Part shown: in pieces, positions 22,877-34,089 of the stretch | Layout of the letters: every line of letters begins with the position of its first letter | Position numbering within the stretch: position 1 is the stretch's first letter | Assembly: GCA_005406025.1 (NCBI GenBank) | Contig: BGZK01000072.1 | Coordinates: 496,001-560,000 of the forward strand | Length of the DNA stretch: 64,000 bases | Reading direction: 5' to 3' | Source: Eumeta japonica | Taxonomy: Eukaryota; Arthropoda; Insecta; Lepidoptera; Psychidae | The notes under the pieces: generated by a model | What the model was told of the DNA's origin: nothing | The model's input: only the letters and a program-made list of their open reading frames with translations | Databases searched by the model: none | Made by a program: the position numbers and the translations under genes

Positions 22877-24274
22877 ACTAGCCGGCTCGGCAGACGCCAT
22901 TCTACACTTTCTTGTGTGTCAGCATGAACGTAGAATTATTTTTTTCTTCTTCTCTGTGGATCGATGTCTATTTAAATCCCCGTATCGTTTTCGATTTCAA
23001 TCTCAGTTACACTTCCCGCCCCCACACTTGTTTTGGACCCTAGTACCGTTCTCTATTGCGGTCCTGGTCCCGCTTTCAATTCTGATCCTGGTCCCATTCT
23101 CGATTCTGCTGTCCGTTCCGTTTTCAATTCCAATTCGGTTACCAATCACAGTTCCGATTTAAACTAAGCTGAAACTTAGCATCAAAATAAAATATAGGCA
23201 ATATTACTTGAGGATAGTGTATTTTCCTATGAGTAAATGAATTTTTAGAATGGGTGTAGTAGTTAGATTCAATAATACAAATACTTGGTTGAAGTCGGTG
23301 ACAAACTTTAATACGTATATATACACGAAACATGAAACATCCCGGTCACACTTTTAATTTTGATCCTATCTTTACATTCATTTTCAACCCCAGTCCTGTT
23401 CTTAATTTTGGTCGCGGTCCCGCTTTCGATTCTGATTCTGGTCCTTTTGCTCCCTGTTCAGCTTTCGATTTCAATTCCACTACCAGTCCCAGTTCCGATT
23501 TGGACGAAGCCAGACGCAAATATTGGTATCAAAATAAAATGTAAACTTTATTACTTGGGAATTGAGTAGCTTTCTATGAGTTAAAGAATTATTAAAAGCT
23601 TTTGTACATCTTTTATTTTGACTGATGACTGTTGCCCATACATCCATCATAATTCTGATCCCGCTCCTCGTCCTGAACTTCCTCTCGATCTAACCCTGAT
23701 TCCGGTTTTGCTTCCGATCTCGATTTCGGTTCAACTCTTCTTTAAATTCCAACAAATCATACCATTTTAAATGGTTTTTTACCTCAAAAACATAGCCCAG
23801 TAAGCTCTTCTACCTTCCCGCTAACGTTCCATCGTGATCTGTTCAACTGTTCCGACGATACCCCGGACAAACAGATAGACTGACAAATGCGAAGAATCGT
23901 CCCAATCGAATCCCAATTTCGGTTTTGCTCCCAATCTCGATTCAACTTTCACTTTTGATTCATGTCCAAAAAATTATCTCATTTTTAGTAGACTTTTTTT
24001 AAGCACGAACCCTAAAAAGAATAGCGTTAAAAGTACCCTAAACGTAGTGCAGCAAGCTTCTCTACCTTCCAGTTAAAATGTCATCGTGATCTGTTCAGCC
24101 GTTCCAAAGATACTCAGAACGAACAGACAGACAGAAACAAAATGTTATTTCCTTTTATACAAACCTTGTCCTGATAATAACGAACACAACAAAAAAGAAT
24201 TATCCAATTTGGTGCAGTCGTTCAAAAGTGATGCGGGTACATACATTTTGGTAATTCATTTTTAATTTTATAGA
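22877..24274 (-). mobile_element. Helitron-like element, copy B
   Basis: About 1.4 kb, inverted relative to copy A (6049-7298). The minus-strand 5' end is TCTATAAAATTAAAAATG at 24274; ATGTATGTACCCGCATCACT follows and then TTATCAGGACAAGGTTTGTA. The minus-strand 3' end is GTCTGCCGAGCCGGCTAGT at 22877. It lies between A and T as expected for Helitron insertion. Inside, on the plus strand, are three hexamer-periodic tracts and the duplicated TCATCGTGATCTGTTCA block also found in copy A. No transposase gene. The collinearity of A and B shows they descend from one template element. Confidence 0.78.
22960..23960 (+). repeat. hexamer-periodic tracts of Helitron-like copy B
   Basis: Tracts at about 22975-23160, 23340-23545 and 23650-23960 with GATTCC, GGTCCC and TCGATT words spaced by six bases. 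The middle tract is open in two overlapping frames. One reads NPSPVLNFGRGPAF and ends SPSSDLDEARRK. The other, like the first tract, is an alternating hydrophobic repeat (VPFSI, LVPLSI). The S-S-D-L-D-E-A-R word recurs in the minus-strand frame at 54242-54451. Confidence 0.7.
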
Positions 24275-24279
24275 TTCAT

Positions 24280-25635
24280 TTAAAATTAAAAGAAAATACT
24301 GTGTCATGTAGAGAAAAAAACCGTTTACAAAAAATTTTATTCGTGTATTTTTAATTAAATGATACTATTGTTAATTAATTTGTTTGTTTTAATCTGTCAT
24401 TCACGTTTTAAATTCGACAATTGTTAAACAAAAGGTTTTAAAATTATATCGCTTCGTGTAGACCTTTTGGTACCTATACTAAATGAAGTTATGCAGTATT
24501 TTTAAAAAGATACAAATGCAACTTTGCAAACACCTACGAACTAGTTTTGCGTCGACTACATAAAAAAGGCAAAATTTCATACACCTAACTCAGTCAATAA
24601 GAAATTACATAAGCATCAAAATGTATGAAAGTTAAACTGCGAGCAAATCATAGCCATTTAACTACTTTTAAATTAAATATGTATGTAATATCAGTAAAGC
24701 ATTTATTTATAATAAAAGTAACAAACGAGTCTGAAGGTACACAATATAAAATAAAACCCTTAATATAAAACATACCTACCACTAATTTTCATTATTTGTA
24801 TTTACACTTATTATTTTTTTTTATTTTAATGCTATAAACTTTTCTTTGTGATATTCTGTTTTTTATTTGTTTCCATATCGTATATTACACAACCAATCAA
24901 AAAATATGTCGAAATGGGATTATAAATTAAGAGCATTTATTTAACTTTTGACGTAAAATATTTGAATTTTGAATTACGTAATAAATCCTTTAAAATAATA
25001 ATAACTGACACGTAAAAAGAAGGTAAATTGAAAATTTACAGATTTTAAATTTAGCTTCTTAGATCATATGGTCAACATATTTATAATTTCCTTGGATTCC
25101 CATCAGACTGCTCTATTGCGATGAACAACGTGGTTCATCTCGTATTTTGTTTCTCAATTAGCTTTTCAATCTATTAGGGTTGAAAAACATCTTTTAAAAT
25201 TGCTGCGGACACTAAGAGTGTGGCTAGAATAGTGAGTAGCTTTCTTATTCAAAAAAAAAAACTCGTTCTGGCGATCGTGAAAAGTTTTTATGCACGGAAA
25301 GGGTTTTCCGTTCTAGATTCCCAATAATTCTGCCATTATTCATGTTCACTTGGATCGACTTGGATGGCCTTTAAACTTGAGTTTGTCCTAAAATAATTTT
25401 GTTTCTTTCTTATACATCAGAATCATTTTTGATCTACTCAGGCCGAAATATTTGAATTATTTCGTTTATCTCTTCAGGGTTTTAAAGCGCGCGTAAAGCT
25501 CTAACTACATTATTAATAAAAGCTGTGGCATGGTCTACGGATAACCGTGTCGTAAAAAATATACATGTGAGTAACAAAATGTATATGTACACAGATAATC
25601 AGTCCAATGCTTCACGTTTTCTTTCGCCGCACCTG
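24280..25635. other. AT-rich DNA, nothing recognised
   Basis: No coding signal, transposon end or palindrome of note recognised. Confidence 0.55.
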
Positions 25636-25639
25636 CGCT

Positions 25640-25935
25640 AAAAGGCCGTCCGGACCTCAAAACTCTACATGCGTCCTTGCTTTTAGACAGTCATCCGCCG
25701 TCTGATTTTCAGTTAAATAGTTGAGCGATTCATAAAACAAACAGAAAAACAAGAGTGTCAAACACCGACCAAGGCCTGTGGGAGGTCGCGACCGTGCTCG
25801 AGCGTAATGTATCACGCCACGGCCATAAATAATTGTCACAGCTTTCAGCTACGAAATTAGCCATTAACAATTCATAATTTCCTGTTTTATTACCGGACAC
25901 GCCGTATTCATGAGCTCTGCGTACGATGATTGTCC
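25640..25935. promoter_or_regulatory. CpG-rich block with homeodomain-like words
   Basis: A GC-richer block (GCCGTCCGGACC, GAGGTCGCGACC) followed at 25818-25840 by GGCCATAAATAATTGTCACA. This contains a posterior Hox-like CATAAA word, an ATAATT homeodomain core and TGTCA, a Meis/homothorax half-site in reverse. A joint Hox-cofactor site is inference from motif words only. Confidence 0.3.
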
Positions 25936-25939
25936 ATTT

Positions 25940-26855
25940 TCGCTTTTCCTAGATTTATTCACGTCGAAAACGTTTTGCTTTGTAAACGGATCAAATTAAT
26001 GATTACGTACAAAGAACTTTTTTTTATTGTTTTCTTTTTTTTTAACTTTATCTAAGAATGAGTTAAAAGTATAGGTGTGCTTCTTTTCTATTGATTGACT
26101 GTTTGTCCCCCAGTTTTAGTAATAGTGACCACGGATTCTTGATGATCTTTAAAATATTACATAAATAAAAGATTATCATGATATCGAAATATATTATCGT
26201 GTTTCTAATGTTTAAGTACTCATTATAAATATACAATGATTATCAACGATGATGGACATAACTTGGAAACCATAGTTGTCAAATTAATATACAATATTGC
26301 AATTTACGGCATATAACTTATATTTCAGATGACGTTAATTAGTTAATGTAATTTTACTCAGTAATATACTAGCTATGTACTAAGTAAAATAAGCAGAAAA
26401 ACTTAAACATTCTTTAATGCCAATTTATACACTTGCAACAGTTCCTTATCCAAATTCTAAAGTTGTATTAATAGATTCATCTGTTCAAAACGTGAACTTA
26501 ATTTTATAAAACTAGAAACTTCACTTTTTATGTCCTGGAATGCGATTAAAATGTAAATAAATCCGATTGACTAAGAAAAACCCTCTTTTTTTGTTAAATT
26601 AGTAAAAATAAATCAAAATTAGTTCAAAAACAATTAACAAGCAGAGACCTAAAGATTAGATATATGGTTAAAGTATTAATGACAACCCTGTAAAACCTAA
26701 AATTTATATTACCCGCGGTGATACAATTTCAAAGGCATCATCGGGAAAATAAATATTTACGACCATTACGAAACAAAATAGCCGGAGACACATTTAAGTT
26801 GACATTTCCGAGGAAATATTACGGCCACGTAGGTACTCAGGTACCCTTGATGAGT
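25940..26855. other. AT-rich DNA, nothing recognised
   Basis: No gene or repeat recognised. Confidence 0.55.
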
Positions 26856-26859
26856 TCAA

Positions 26860-27090
26860 TCGGGCGTTCATCGACATGACATTTTCCGGACAAAGGCGCG
26901 CGGCGCTCGCGGTCCGACCACAGCTACGGCCTTGGGAAATGTCAGCGCGGACCGCACAGCCGCCAGCCGGCGCGCGGCCCGAATGAAAGTTCATTTTTAC
27001 GATGTAAATACGTACGTGCACTGTACACGTCCGCATCGACATCGCCGGCGCCGTCCGCACGGCCGTCCTTTAGGTCGCGACGGGACGCCA
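26860..27090. other. strong CpG-rich island
   Basis: Very CpG-dense DNA (GGCGCGCGGCGCTCGCGG, CCGGCGCGCGGCCCG, GCCGGCGCCGTCCGC). The minus-strand 88-codon frame across it has no recognisable domain. Candidate enhancer or unannotated promoter. Confidence 0.4.
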
Positions 27091-27124
27091 AAGTGCGATG
27101 CGTAAAACTTTTTCTAATTTTTTT

Positions 27125-27400
27125 TTAGGGTTCCGCATACCGAGCAACCCCATGAAAAATGGAACTCTTATAGATTAGCCTCGTATCTGTACCCCCTGTC
27201 TGTGTATGCGTCTATCACAGCCTATTTTCTCCTAGCCTACTAAATGAAAATTGTAATAATTCAGTAGATATACAGAATAACAAAAAAAAAAAAACGATTA
27301 TGCTCGTATGTCGTAAATGAATAATTTGAGATTTAGAAGAGAAATTACAAAATTTAGAATATATAATTTACCAAATGGATCACGTATGATATTAAAATGC
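27125..27400 (+). repeat. dispersed repeat, 'TTCCG' family, copy 2 (5' part)
   Basis: Begins TTTAGGGTTCCGCATACC, then GGAACTCTTATAGATTAG and TGTCTGTGTATGCGTCTATC with CACAGCC, matching copy 1 at 17147. The 3' end is not found, so it appears truncated or diverged. Confidence 0.5.
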
Positions 27401-27404
27401 CTTA

Positions 27405-28085
27405 ATAGCCTACTTGTAAAAATTTTAATTTATTATGATAATTTTTCGTATTTACATTGTAAAGCTTATTTATTTTCATTGCCAAAAAATTGAACTTCCA
27501 ATCTCTATTAAAAAGAAATTATGTGATTTATTTATAGTAGCATACTAACTGCACGAAAGCTAAGTTCATGAAATGTATAAACATTTAAACCTATTTTAAA
27601 AAGGCGTAGTAGATAAATACGATGATTTATAATATGCAACGCTCTCCAATCCAGTCCGAAACACGTTTGTTTCTGGCGCTTGCTTTAGAGTTATTTACGT
27701 TCGTTCAATGCACAAACATAAAAAAAAAACTTAATAGTAAATAAATACCTATTGAAAATTCCTCTTCTCTGTTTACTTATTTCATTTCGATAGTTTAAAT
27801 TTACATATCTATAAAATATTTTGCATTATACGTTTGTACTTAATGAAAATACGAATAAGCAAATAAATTGACAAAATAAATCTAAACGATAAAATTCTAA
27901 TACTTACGCTAATCATACAGTTTCCTGTGAGCGAGTTAATAAAACGTTTTACAGGCGCCGTTGATAGGATTGTGAATATTAAATTTGTTGGAATGTCACA
28001 TATTGTAATACGGTCGCATCATAGTTTCTACTAAATGGCATTTAAAAAAAAGGATACTACATATATCCACTATCAGAAATCGTTC
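27405..28085. other. AT-rich DNA, nothing recognised
   Basis: No gene or repeat recognised. Confidence 0.55.
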
Positions 28086-28089
28086 ACAA

Positions 28090-28400
28090 TGAAATAGCCG
28101 GTGTAGGCAAACCCAATACACATTGGTCACCGGCGAGCGGTCACCGCGCGCTGCCGCAGGTACCCCGAAGCAATTCTAGTGAAGCCGTCAGCCTCGCGGG
28201 ATAAGCGGTTCATTATTCACTAAAAGGCCACGGCGTGCCCGCCCGGGTAATTGGAGGCTTTGTTCCTTTGCGGGAGGCTTTGACGCTCTCCCGAACAGCG
28301 GAGGGATTAATATTCGCACAATCAAATGGCATACCGTCTTCACGCTAATGCATCCTTTGACTAATAGTTGTGCGCGCAACAAATGACCATTATCCATTTG
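28090..28400. promoter_or_regulatory. candidate regulatory island with repeated TTTG words
   Basis: A GC-rich beginning (CACCGGCGAGCGGTCACCGC) leads into GGAGGCTTTGTTCCTTTGCG and GGAGGCTTTGACGC, a repeated GGAGGCTTTG. Then come GGATTAATATTC and CATCCTTTGACTAA. CTTTGTT and CCTTTGA are SOX- and TCF-like words; GGATTAA is a K50 homeodomain-like word. The density of such words in non-repetitive DNA suggests an enhancer; not demonstrated. Confidence 0.35.
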
Positions 28401-28409
28401 TTTCACTCT

Positions 28410-29076
28410 ATGTGTATTAATTGTTTTTCAAATACAATCGTTGTCGGAATAGAACTGGCTTTTATAATTGAACACGAAACCTCCGTCAGTCATAAGCAAA
28501 TAACTTATGAAAAATAGAGTAAAATTTTCTATATTACGGCAATAAAGCTTTTTTACAGACTTTTTTTACATTTTATTAATTTCTATCCCTATCATTTACT
28601 ACTACAGTACCAATCTTCCGTTTAGGATTTCAACGTCATTAAGCTATAAATTGCAAGTTCATAGCTTAACTATATGAAATACCCTTTTTGAAAACCATTT
28701 AAACCACGCTTCAAATGGAAAATATAGAAAAAATACAAGGGTAGTAAGATTTGCGCCTTGATAGTTCCGTACAAACTGTCTACGTACTTTGTTATATATA
28801 CTATGTTATATGTTATACATATTATGTATACTATGTTATATATACTACGTACTAATGTATGTCATGCATTTAGAGTTTCGACGATTTGTGCTTCCATTGT
28901 TGTGTTTCCATTATCATTACATAAATATACCGGTCCTAGGCATTCCGAGATCATAACGGTTTTCGTTTTCAAATCCTTTTCCAAAAAAATTTTTGAAGAC
29001 TCCAGGTTTTGAAGAATCATTCGAGAGTTTCAAGGCAAGAAATTAAAAAAAAAATGTACTAACATAAATCGACCTA
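28410..29076. other. AT-rich DNA with short palindromic TA repeats
   Basis: About 28790-28855 is a stretch of TATACTATGTTATA-type repeats that can fold on itself. No gene recognised. Confidence 0.5.
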
Positions 29077-30607
29077 GGGGAGAAGTGGGTAATGGGAGTC
29101 ACTTAAGCAATAATGTATCCAAAACACAAGTCTTTGTAGTAATATTTATTAATATAAGTTTTTAACATAAATTACTTAATCAACTATCAGTCTGACGAGT
29201 TTCATTTACTTTGGGGACGTACTTTCTTAATTATTAGACTTAATTAGAAAAATCACTTTGACCACTATTGCCCACACGTGCGGGTATTAGTGGTCACATA
29301 GACTTGTGTCTATGAATTGTATTTTTTAATGTGTCTACCTGCATCGCTAATGGTCTAAACTGGCAAAACGATGTGACAGATATGGCGAAAATTATAAAAC
29401 TGATTAAACCTGCACACACGTACTCCATTCCCACGCACACATAACAATCGTGTTTGTTTAAATTATAAATTGCCCACGAAGTGCATACAGAGGTCGTCGG
29501 CTGTGGCGCGAATTCGTTGCGCCGATGAGAAAGGTTCACGAGCCCTGCGACGGCGGCACTAAATCGTGGGTTTTGCATTGGGTACTGGGAATCAACAGAT
29601 CCTAACAGTTGTCGCACACATATCCTTCTGTTGAATCCCATCCGGGGCAGTCTGCGTGTGCCCATAGCTCACACACCGTGCATCTGTACCAGATCTCGTT
29701 GTTGCGCTCGAACTCGGTACAAATAAGGCAGGTACTAGTACCAGTCTCATTTATATTTTCCAGATCATCATCTTTATCGTCATCACAAATGTTATGGAGA
29801 CTTGAATCTGACTCGGATGTCGATTGGATATCTTGTAAAACACGTCTTTTAGCCTTGTTTTTCACGATCTTGCTTTCTTTGTGTTATGCGTTTCTTTGCT
29901 TTCGCAGAAGTTTTTTTGTCTTTTATTTTTCTCTTACATTCTTTTGGCTTCTTACCTTTATTTTTGTATTTTTCTTTCTTTACTTTCTCTTTTTTCTTAT
30001 TTTCTTTTTCTAAAAAACAATTTTTTAATGGTGTGTACGTTAAAACTCTTGCATGTCGTTTAATTCCACCTTTTCTCGTTTTGACACATGCTGATTGTTC
30101 AGGAATTGGAAGCAATTTTTCAAAGGCTGTATGTGAAGATACAATATTTTTTGTGCAAGGTTCGGCGATAGCAAAACAGAGCTAGTGGATGCGATTGGAG
30201 GTGTTAACAGAGAATTTATTGTTTTATTTTTATGCAATCGATAGATTCAAAATACCTATTTTTGGTTTTTGTGCTAATGGCGTTACTATGTCAAAAGATT
30301 TCAAATTACTTCCAAAAATATCTTTAAGCGAACAACTTTAAACCTAATATGAGTTTTTAACTATTACTGTCTCTTGAGCGCACTATTTATTTGACAATTT
30401 GTGCAGTTACCTTAACGGTCGTTTTATATAACTTGAAAATTCTTCTGAACGGTAGTAATCCCAAATTCAGTTTCTATCCTCTAAAAATTGAATAACAACA
30501 TTGGCAAGAAACTATTTACGAACAAAATAATTTTTTTGCTGAAAAAATAAAAAGTTTAACCATAAATACATACACACAAAATAATTGTTCATATTCCCTA
30601 CTCCCCC
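29077..30607 (-). mobile_element. pogo/Tigger-type element, internally deleted
   Basis: About 1.5 kb between candidate inverted ends. The left end is GGGGAGAAGTGGGTAATGGG (29077) and the right end, inverted, is GGGGGAGTAGGGAATATGAA (30607). TA lies next to each (29075-29076 and 30608-30609), as pogo-type elements duplicate TA. The only coding content is the C-terminal part of a pogo/Tigger-like transposase on the minus strand; the catalytic DDE region is absent. The element therefore looks like a deletion derivative. Ends are imperfect and should be checked against other copies. Confidence 0.5.
29602..30240 (-). pseudogene. pogo/Tigger-like transposase C-terminus with PHD-like finger
   Basis: Read on the minus strand. 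A linker piece LLPIPEQSACVKTRKGG and RHARVLTYTPLKN resembles the segment after the DDE domain of Tigger-like transposases. A very lysine-rich stretch follows (about 30010-29860). After a frameshift near 29860 comes the intact tail MKNKAKRRVLQDIQ... at 29865-29602. The tail ends in a C4HC3 zinc finger: C-x2-C (CLIC), 13 residues, C-x2-C (CTVC), x4, H-x2-C (HADC), then C-x2-C (CDNC) at the very end. Such terminal PHD-like fingers occur on insect pogo-family transposases. The tail frame is unbroken for 87 codons, but the DDE core is missing, so it is classed as a pseudogene. A host PHD gene exon is less likely given the upstream context. Confidence 0.7.
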
Positions 30608-30649
30608 TATGCGTTTAAGAAAATCTTTTTGGGTTTAGGATGCCATATT

Positions 30650-31320
30650 ATAAAAAAAAACGGAACGTTAACAAATTCACTGTCGGATCCATCTATCTGT
30701 CCATGACAAAGATTTCTCAGAATTTGTGAAACAAAAGAATTCGAAGTTTTGATAGAAGGTTAGATGTTGATGACGCACATATGTATATCGCCAGTCATTA
30801 ATGAAAAAAATATAATGAAATGATGAAAAATTTTAATGCATTGTGTAAGATATAATTAAAGCGCCTCCATAGTCTATCTAATAATATCCAAATAAGGATT
30901 TGAAAAAAAAAACATTTTCCGAATCCATAATCATAGTATAATATTTTTTGTATCCATATTTTTTATAATTTTTGACCTAGTGGTTTTGTTGATACAGGAC
31001 AATATTTTCTAAAAAATCACCGTTCCCATTTTGCCCATGGTAGATAACCCTCATTTGGACCCGGCAAATGAGAACGGTTAAACATGAAGTTCCACTCGTC
31101 ACATATTTGTTTGAGTCACGCGTACGCTTTCGCATATTTCCACTGCCCCGACTAACATATTTTAAATGAAAATAAGTGTTTACTTACGAAGGGCTTTTGA
31201 ATTATATAGATGTTCCTACATATTAATTGTACATAAATACGAATTTACTTATTTGTACTTTATATAAATATTTTTACGGAACCCCAATTGTGTGAGTTCG
31301 ACACGTTTTTGGCTGTTTTT
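30650..31320 (+). repeat. dispersed repeat, 'TTCCG...' family, copy 3
   Basis: Starts near AAAAAACGGAACGTTAAC, has TCCATCTATCTGTCCATGAC, and ends TTTACGGAACCCCAATTGTG followed by GAGTTCGACACGTTTTTGGC, the same 3' motif type as copy 1. No coding capacity. Confidence 0.45.
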
Positions 31321-31439
31321 ATTACTTATAGGATGTATGTCAAAAACCAGCCAAGAGCGATCGTTATGATACAATCAAACCGATCATCTAAACATGTAAT
31401 AATATTGTAAAAGGCCGATATCTGTACATTATAGATATT

Positions 31440-31797
31440 AAAATAAAACTGATATGGGAGTCTTTATTATAGTAACAAAACCAAAATAACAGTTTTAGAA
31501 TTTTTGTCTGTCTGCTGTATGTTTGTTACCGCATAAAACAAACTGCTGAACAGATTGTGATGATATTTTCACAGTTTGGTAGTTTGGGGTCCAACTTAAT
31601 ATCTAAGGTATGTTTCAATTAATTCGGTTTGGTAGAACCGGAGATAAAACCTGACAACTCCTTTGTAGTGCCTTTCATGTATTAGGGATGTCATTTAAAT
31701 TGGCCGTGTGGAAAAAATATAAATAAACGCTACTAGCGTCTCTAAAATGGTCTAAATATTGTAGTCCACGCGGGCGGAGCTGCGGGCAAAAGCTAGT
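31440..31797 (+). mobile_element. Helitron-like element related to the 3421-3830 insert
   Basis: Shares TATGTTTGTTACCGCATAAA, GTAGTTTGGGGTCCAACTTA, GTAGTCCACGCGGGCGGAGC and the terminal GGGCAAAAGCTAGT with the insert at 3421-3830. The 3' end at 31797 is clear; the 5' boundary near 31440 is approximate. Non-coding. Confidence 0.65.
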
Positions 31798-31943
31798 CTT
31801 AAATAATATCAATCATCACAACATTTACCAAGGGGTACCAAATTTGTTACGTTTTTTTTTTATTTTTTTTCCCAATTTTTTCCCAATTTCCCAATTTCTA
31901 TAGGTTTGATTTAGTTTCACATAAAATCACAAAAAAAAATCAC

Positions 31944-32165
31944 AGATTTCCACATGGTTACGATCTTTGTCTATCTCTCCTGCTTCACCGACATCCGTCA
32001 TTATTTTCATACAAGCTCGTCATTTTCGGGTACCTAAAATTTGACCCTTCCTTAATATACCGCCAAATTGATTTGCATAACATTTTCTAGGGAGACTTTT
32101 ACCGGCCATTTTATCACACATATTCGCTTTATAGGTTTGTTTTGTCAGCTTTCTTTCATTCATAC
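31944..32165 (-). pseudogene. LINE 3' fragment, related to the 11.5-13.2 kb LINE
   Basis: AGATTTCCACATGGTTAC at 31944 matches 11554, and the next 200 bp follow the LINE C-terminal coding region and its TTCGCT-TATAG(G/A)TTTGTTT motif. Minus-strand orientation as in the longer copy. Severe 5' truncation is typical of LINE insertion. Confidence 0.7.
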
Positions 32166-32169
32166 TTTG

Positions 32170-33705
32170 TTAATACCATTACAAACTAACAATTAATGGT
32201 TCATCAAAGTTTTCAATGAAACTTCTATGCTTTAATGTTTATAGACATACTGTTCAATCCAAAAATCAAAATTGTTTCATATTCACATTTGCTCAACATT
32301 TTAAGAATTATATAATAGTTTCTAAAATTATCACACGCACGTGCTCCATTTTATTTTTCGATACGCATAAATATTTAAATTTCATTATTTACAGCAACGT
32401 GATGAAGAAATTATTCATAAATGATTACACATTGCGTTAAAATAATGTTACTTATCAATTTTTAATTTATTATACCTTTTTTTAAAATGAACGTTATAAT
32501 AATTCATTAACTACGAGTATTATACAAGATTACTTCGATGCTGAGTAAGATTTTGAAAATTTTGTTTATTTATACTTCAAAATTTTAAATTATGTCTTGT
32601 AACTGTGGATTTAAATACGATATGTTATGGTTATTAATGAGATTAATAACACACTTACAATATTTAGATTAGAGTATATTTAAAACTTATCAAAATAGTG
32701 ATTTAGACCGGCAACGGGATTATTTAAAGGATTAAAATAAAAAAAATAATTTAAAGCACTGAACTAGAAATAAGCTTTCGTGTTAAAAGAAAATAATCAG
32801 TAAGAGATCGAAAATAATGCAAAGAATAAAATGGAAGAAAATTTCTTAAAGCTGTACACTAAAAAATAAAATCCGTTTCTTAGCGTGGTCATAAAATAAA
32901 CAGTAATAATAAACCGAACTGGAGCGCGTAAGGAGCTCAAATAACGGAGACGCGATATTGGTTGAGCAGGCACTTACAGCTCAAGTAAATAACTAAGCCA
33001 ACCAGGCGCATTGTATGAAATACCTAGCGACAGGATTTATATTACTTAAGGGAATGCTTTATTAATATACGCTAATGTATATCGAACTACTACTTAATCA
33101 TATTACGATTCCCAACTTCCGCTTAATGGCGACTGAACTTCTTTCTGGATAGGATTTTACGGCAACTATAAAAAATACTAAAAATGACGATAATGTACTT
33201 TATAAAATATGCAATAAAAGCAACATTATATCGACTTCTTGCGATCCACTGTATATCAAATGACAACTGAATTCTACGCAATATTTTTTTTATTTAGAAA
33301 TACATAAAACATGGCCATACATAGACTATAGTCATAAACAGACTATTGTCAAACATACACTAGTTTGTTATTCATTGGTGTAATTTAGACATATTTGCGT
33401 AGAGTTTAGTTGTAATGAAAACCGACATAGATTTAAAATTTAATTTTAGGATCGAAGTATTACTATTTGACCAGCGTGTTGAAATAAAATTAAAAAATAA
33501 TCATATTTTGACTTCATTAAAATAAATTTAGAAATACAACTTATAAAGTCCTACAATTTGCTTATGACTAAATATTTCACACGGTTTGTCTTCTAAATCA
33601 AAGAATCTAAAGAATTATATATTTTATTGTTAATTTTATTAAATTATCAAAATAGGCAAAGAACAAAGAAAATCTATGTTTTTAAGATCTCGGATATCAA
33701 AACAA
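32170..33705. other. AT-rich DNA, nothing recognised
   Basis: A 74-codon frame at 32216-32440 has no recognisable features. A slightly GC-richer patch is at 32920-33020. No repeat ends seen. Confidence 0.5.
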
Positions 33706-33709
33706 AAAT

Positions 33710-33840
33710 TAACCTTTCACAAAATCATTCCGTTGTCTGTCTGTCTGTCCATCTATTAAGAACCTTTTTCGCAACAGTGGATAGAGACTTAAAGTTGAAA
33801 TTCATATAAAATACTAAGGTCTGTTACGGTCTCTTAGAGT
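33710..33840 (+). repeat. dispersed repeat fragment with TGTCTGTC core
   Basis: GTTGTCTGTCTGTCTGTCC followed by TTCGCAACAGTGGATAGAG and TTGAAATTCATATAAAATAC resembles a common moth interspersed repeat. Recognition from memory only. Confidence 0.35.
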
Positions 33841-33872
33841 TCATCATCATCATCACCATCATCATCATCACT
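33841..33872. repeat. (TCA)n microsatellite
   Basis: About ten TCA units with one ACC interruption. Confidence 0.95.
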
Positions 33873-34089
33873 CAACTTTCAGCCAGTGGCAATGACTGAA
33901 AGGGACAAGTCCCGATACACCTAAGGGAGTGTAATTATAGGGGGGAGTGTAGATTCTAGCTTGGATTAGGAGTGACGGGAGTGTAAAGCCAGCCGGTATT
34001 CATGCAACCTTTAGCCAGAAGCTGAACTGGATATAGGTAATAGATACTATAGTGTGTCAATAAATTTAGTGAGGATGGTATGTTCCTTC

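Noticed and set aside
29294..29665. 123-codon minus-strand frame overlapping the PHD tail
   Set aside because: Out of frame with the recognisable PHD-like protein; composition not protein-like.
29609..30185. Plus-strand phenylalanine/leucine-rich frames (up to 134 codons)
   Set aside because: Antisense shadow of the lysine-rich minus-strand transposase.
33841..33872. CRISPR-like array
   Set aside because: Simple trinucleotide microsatellite; no spacers, and a eukaryotic context.
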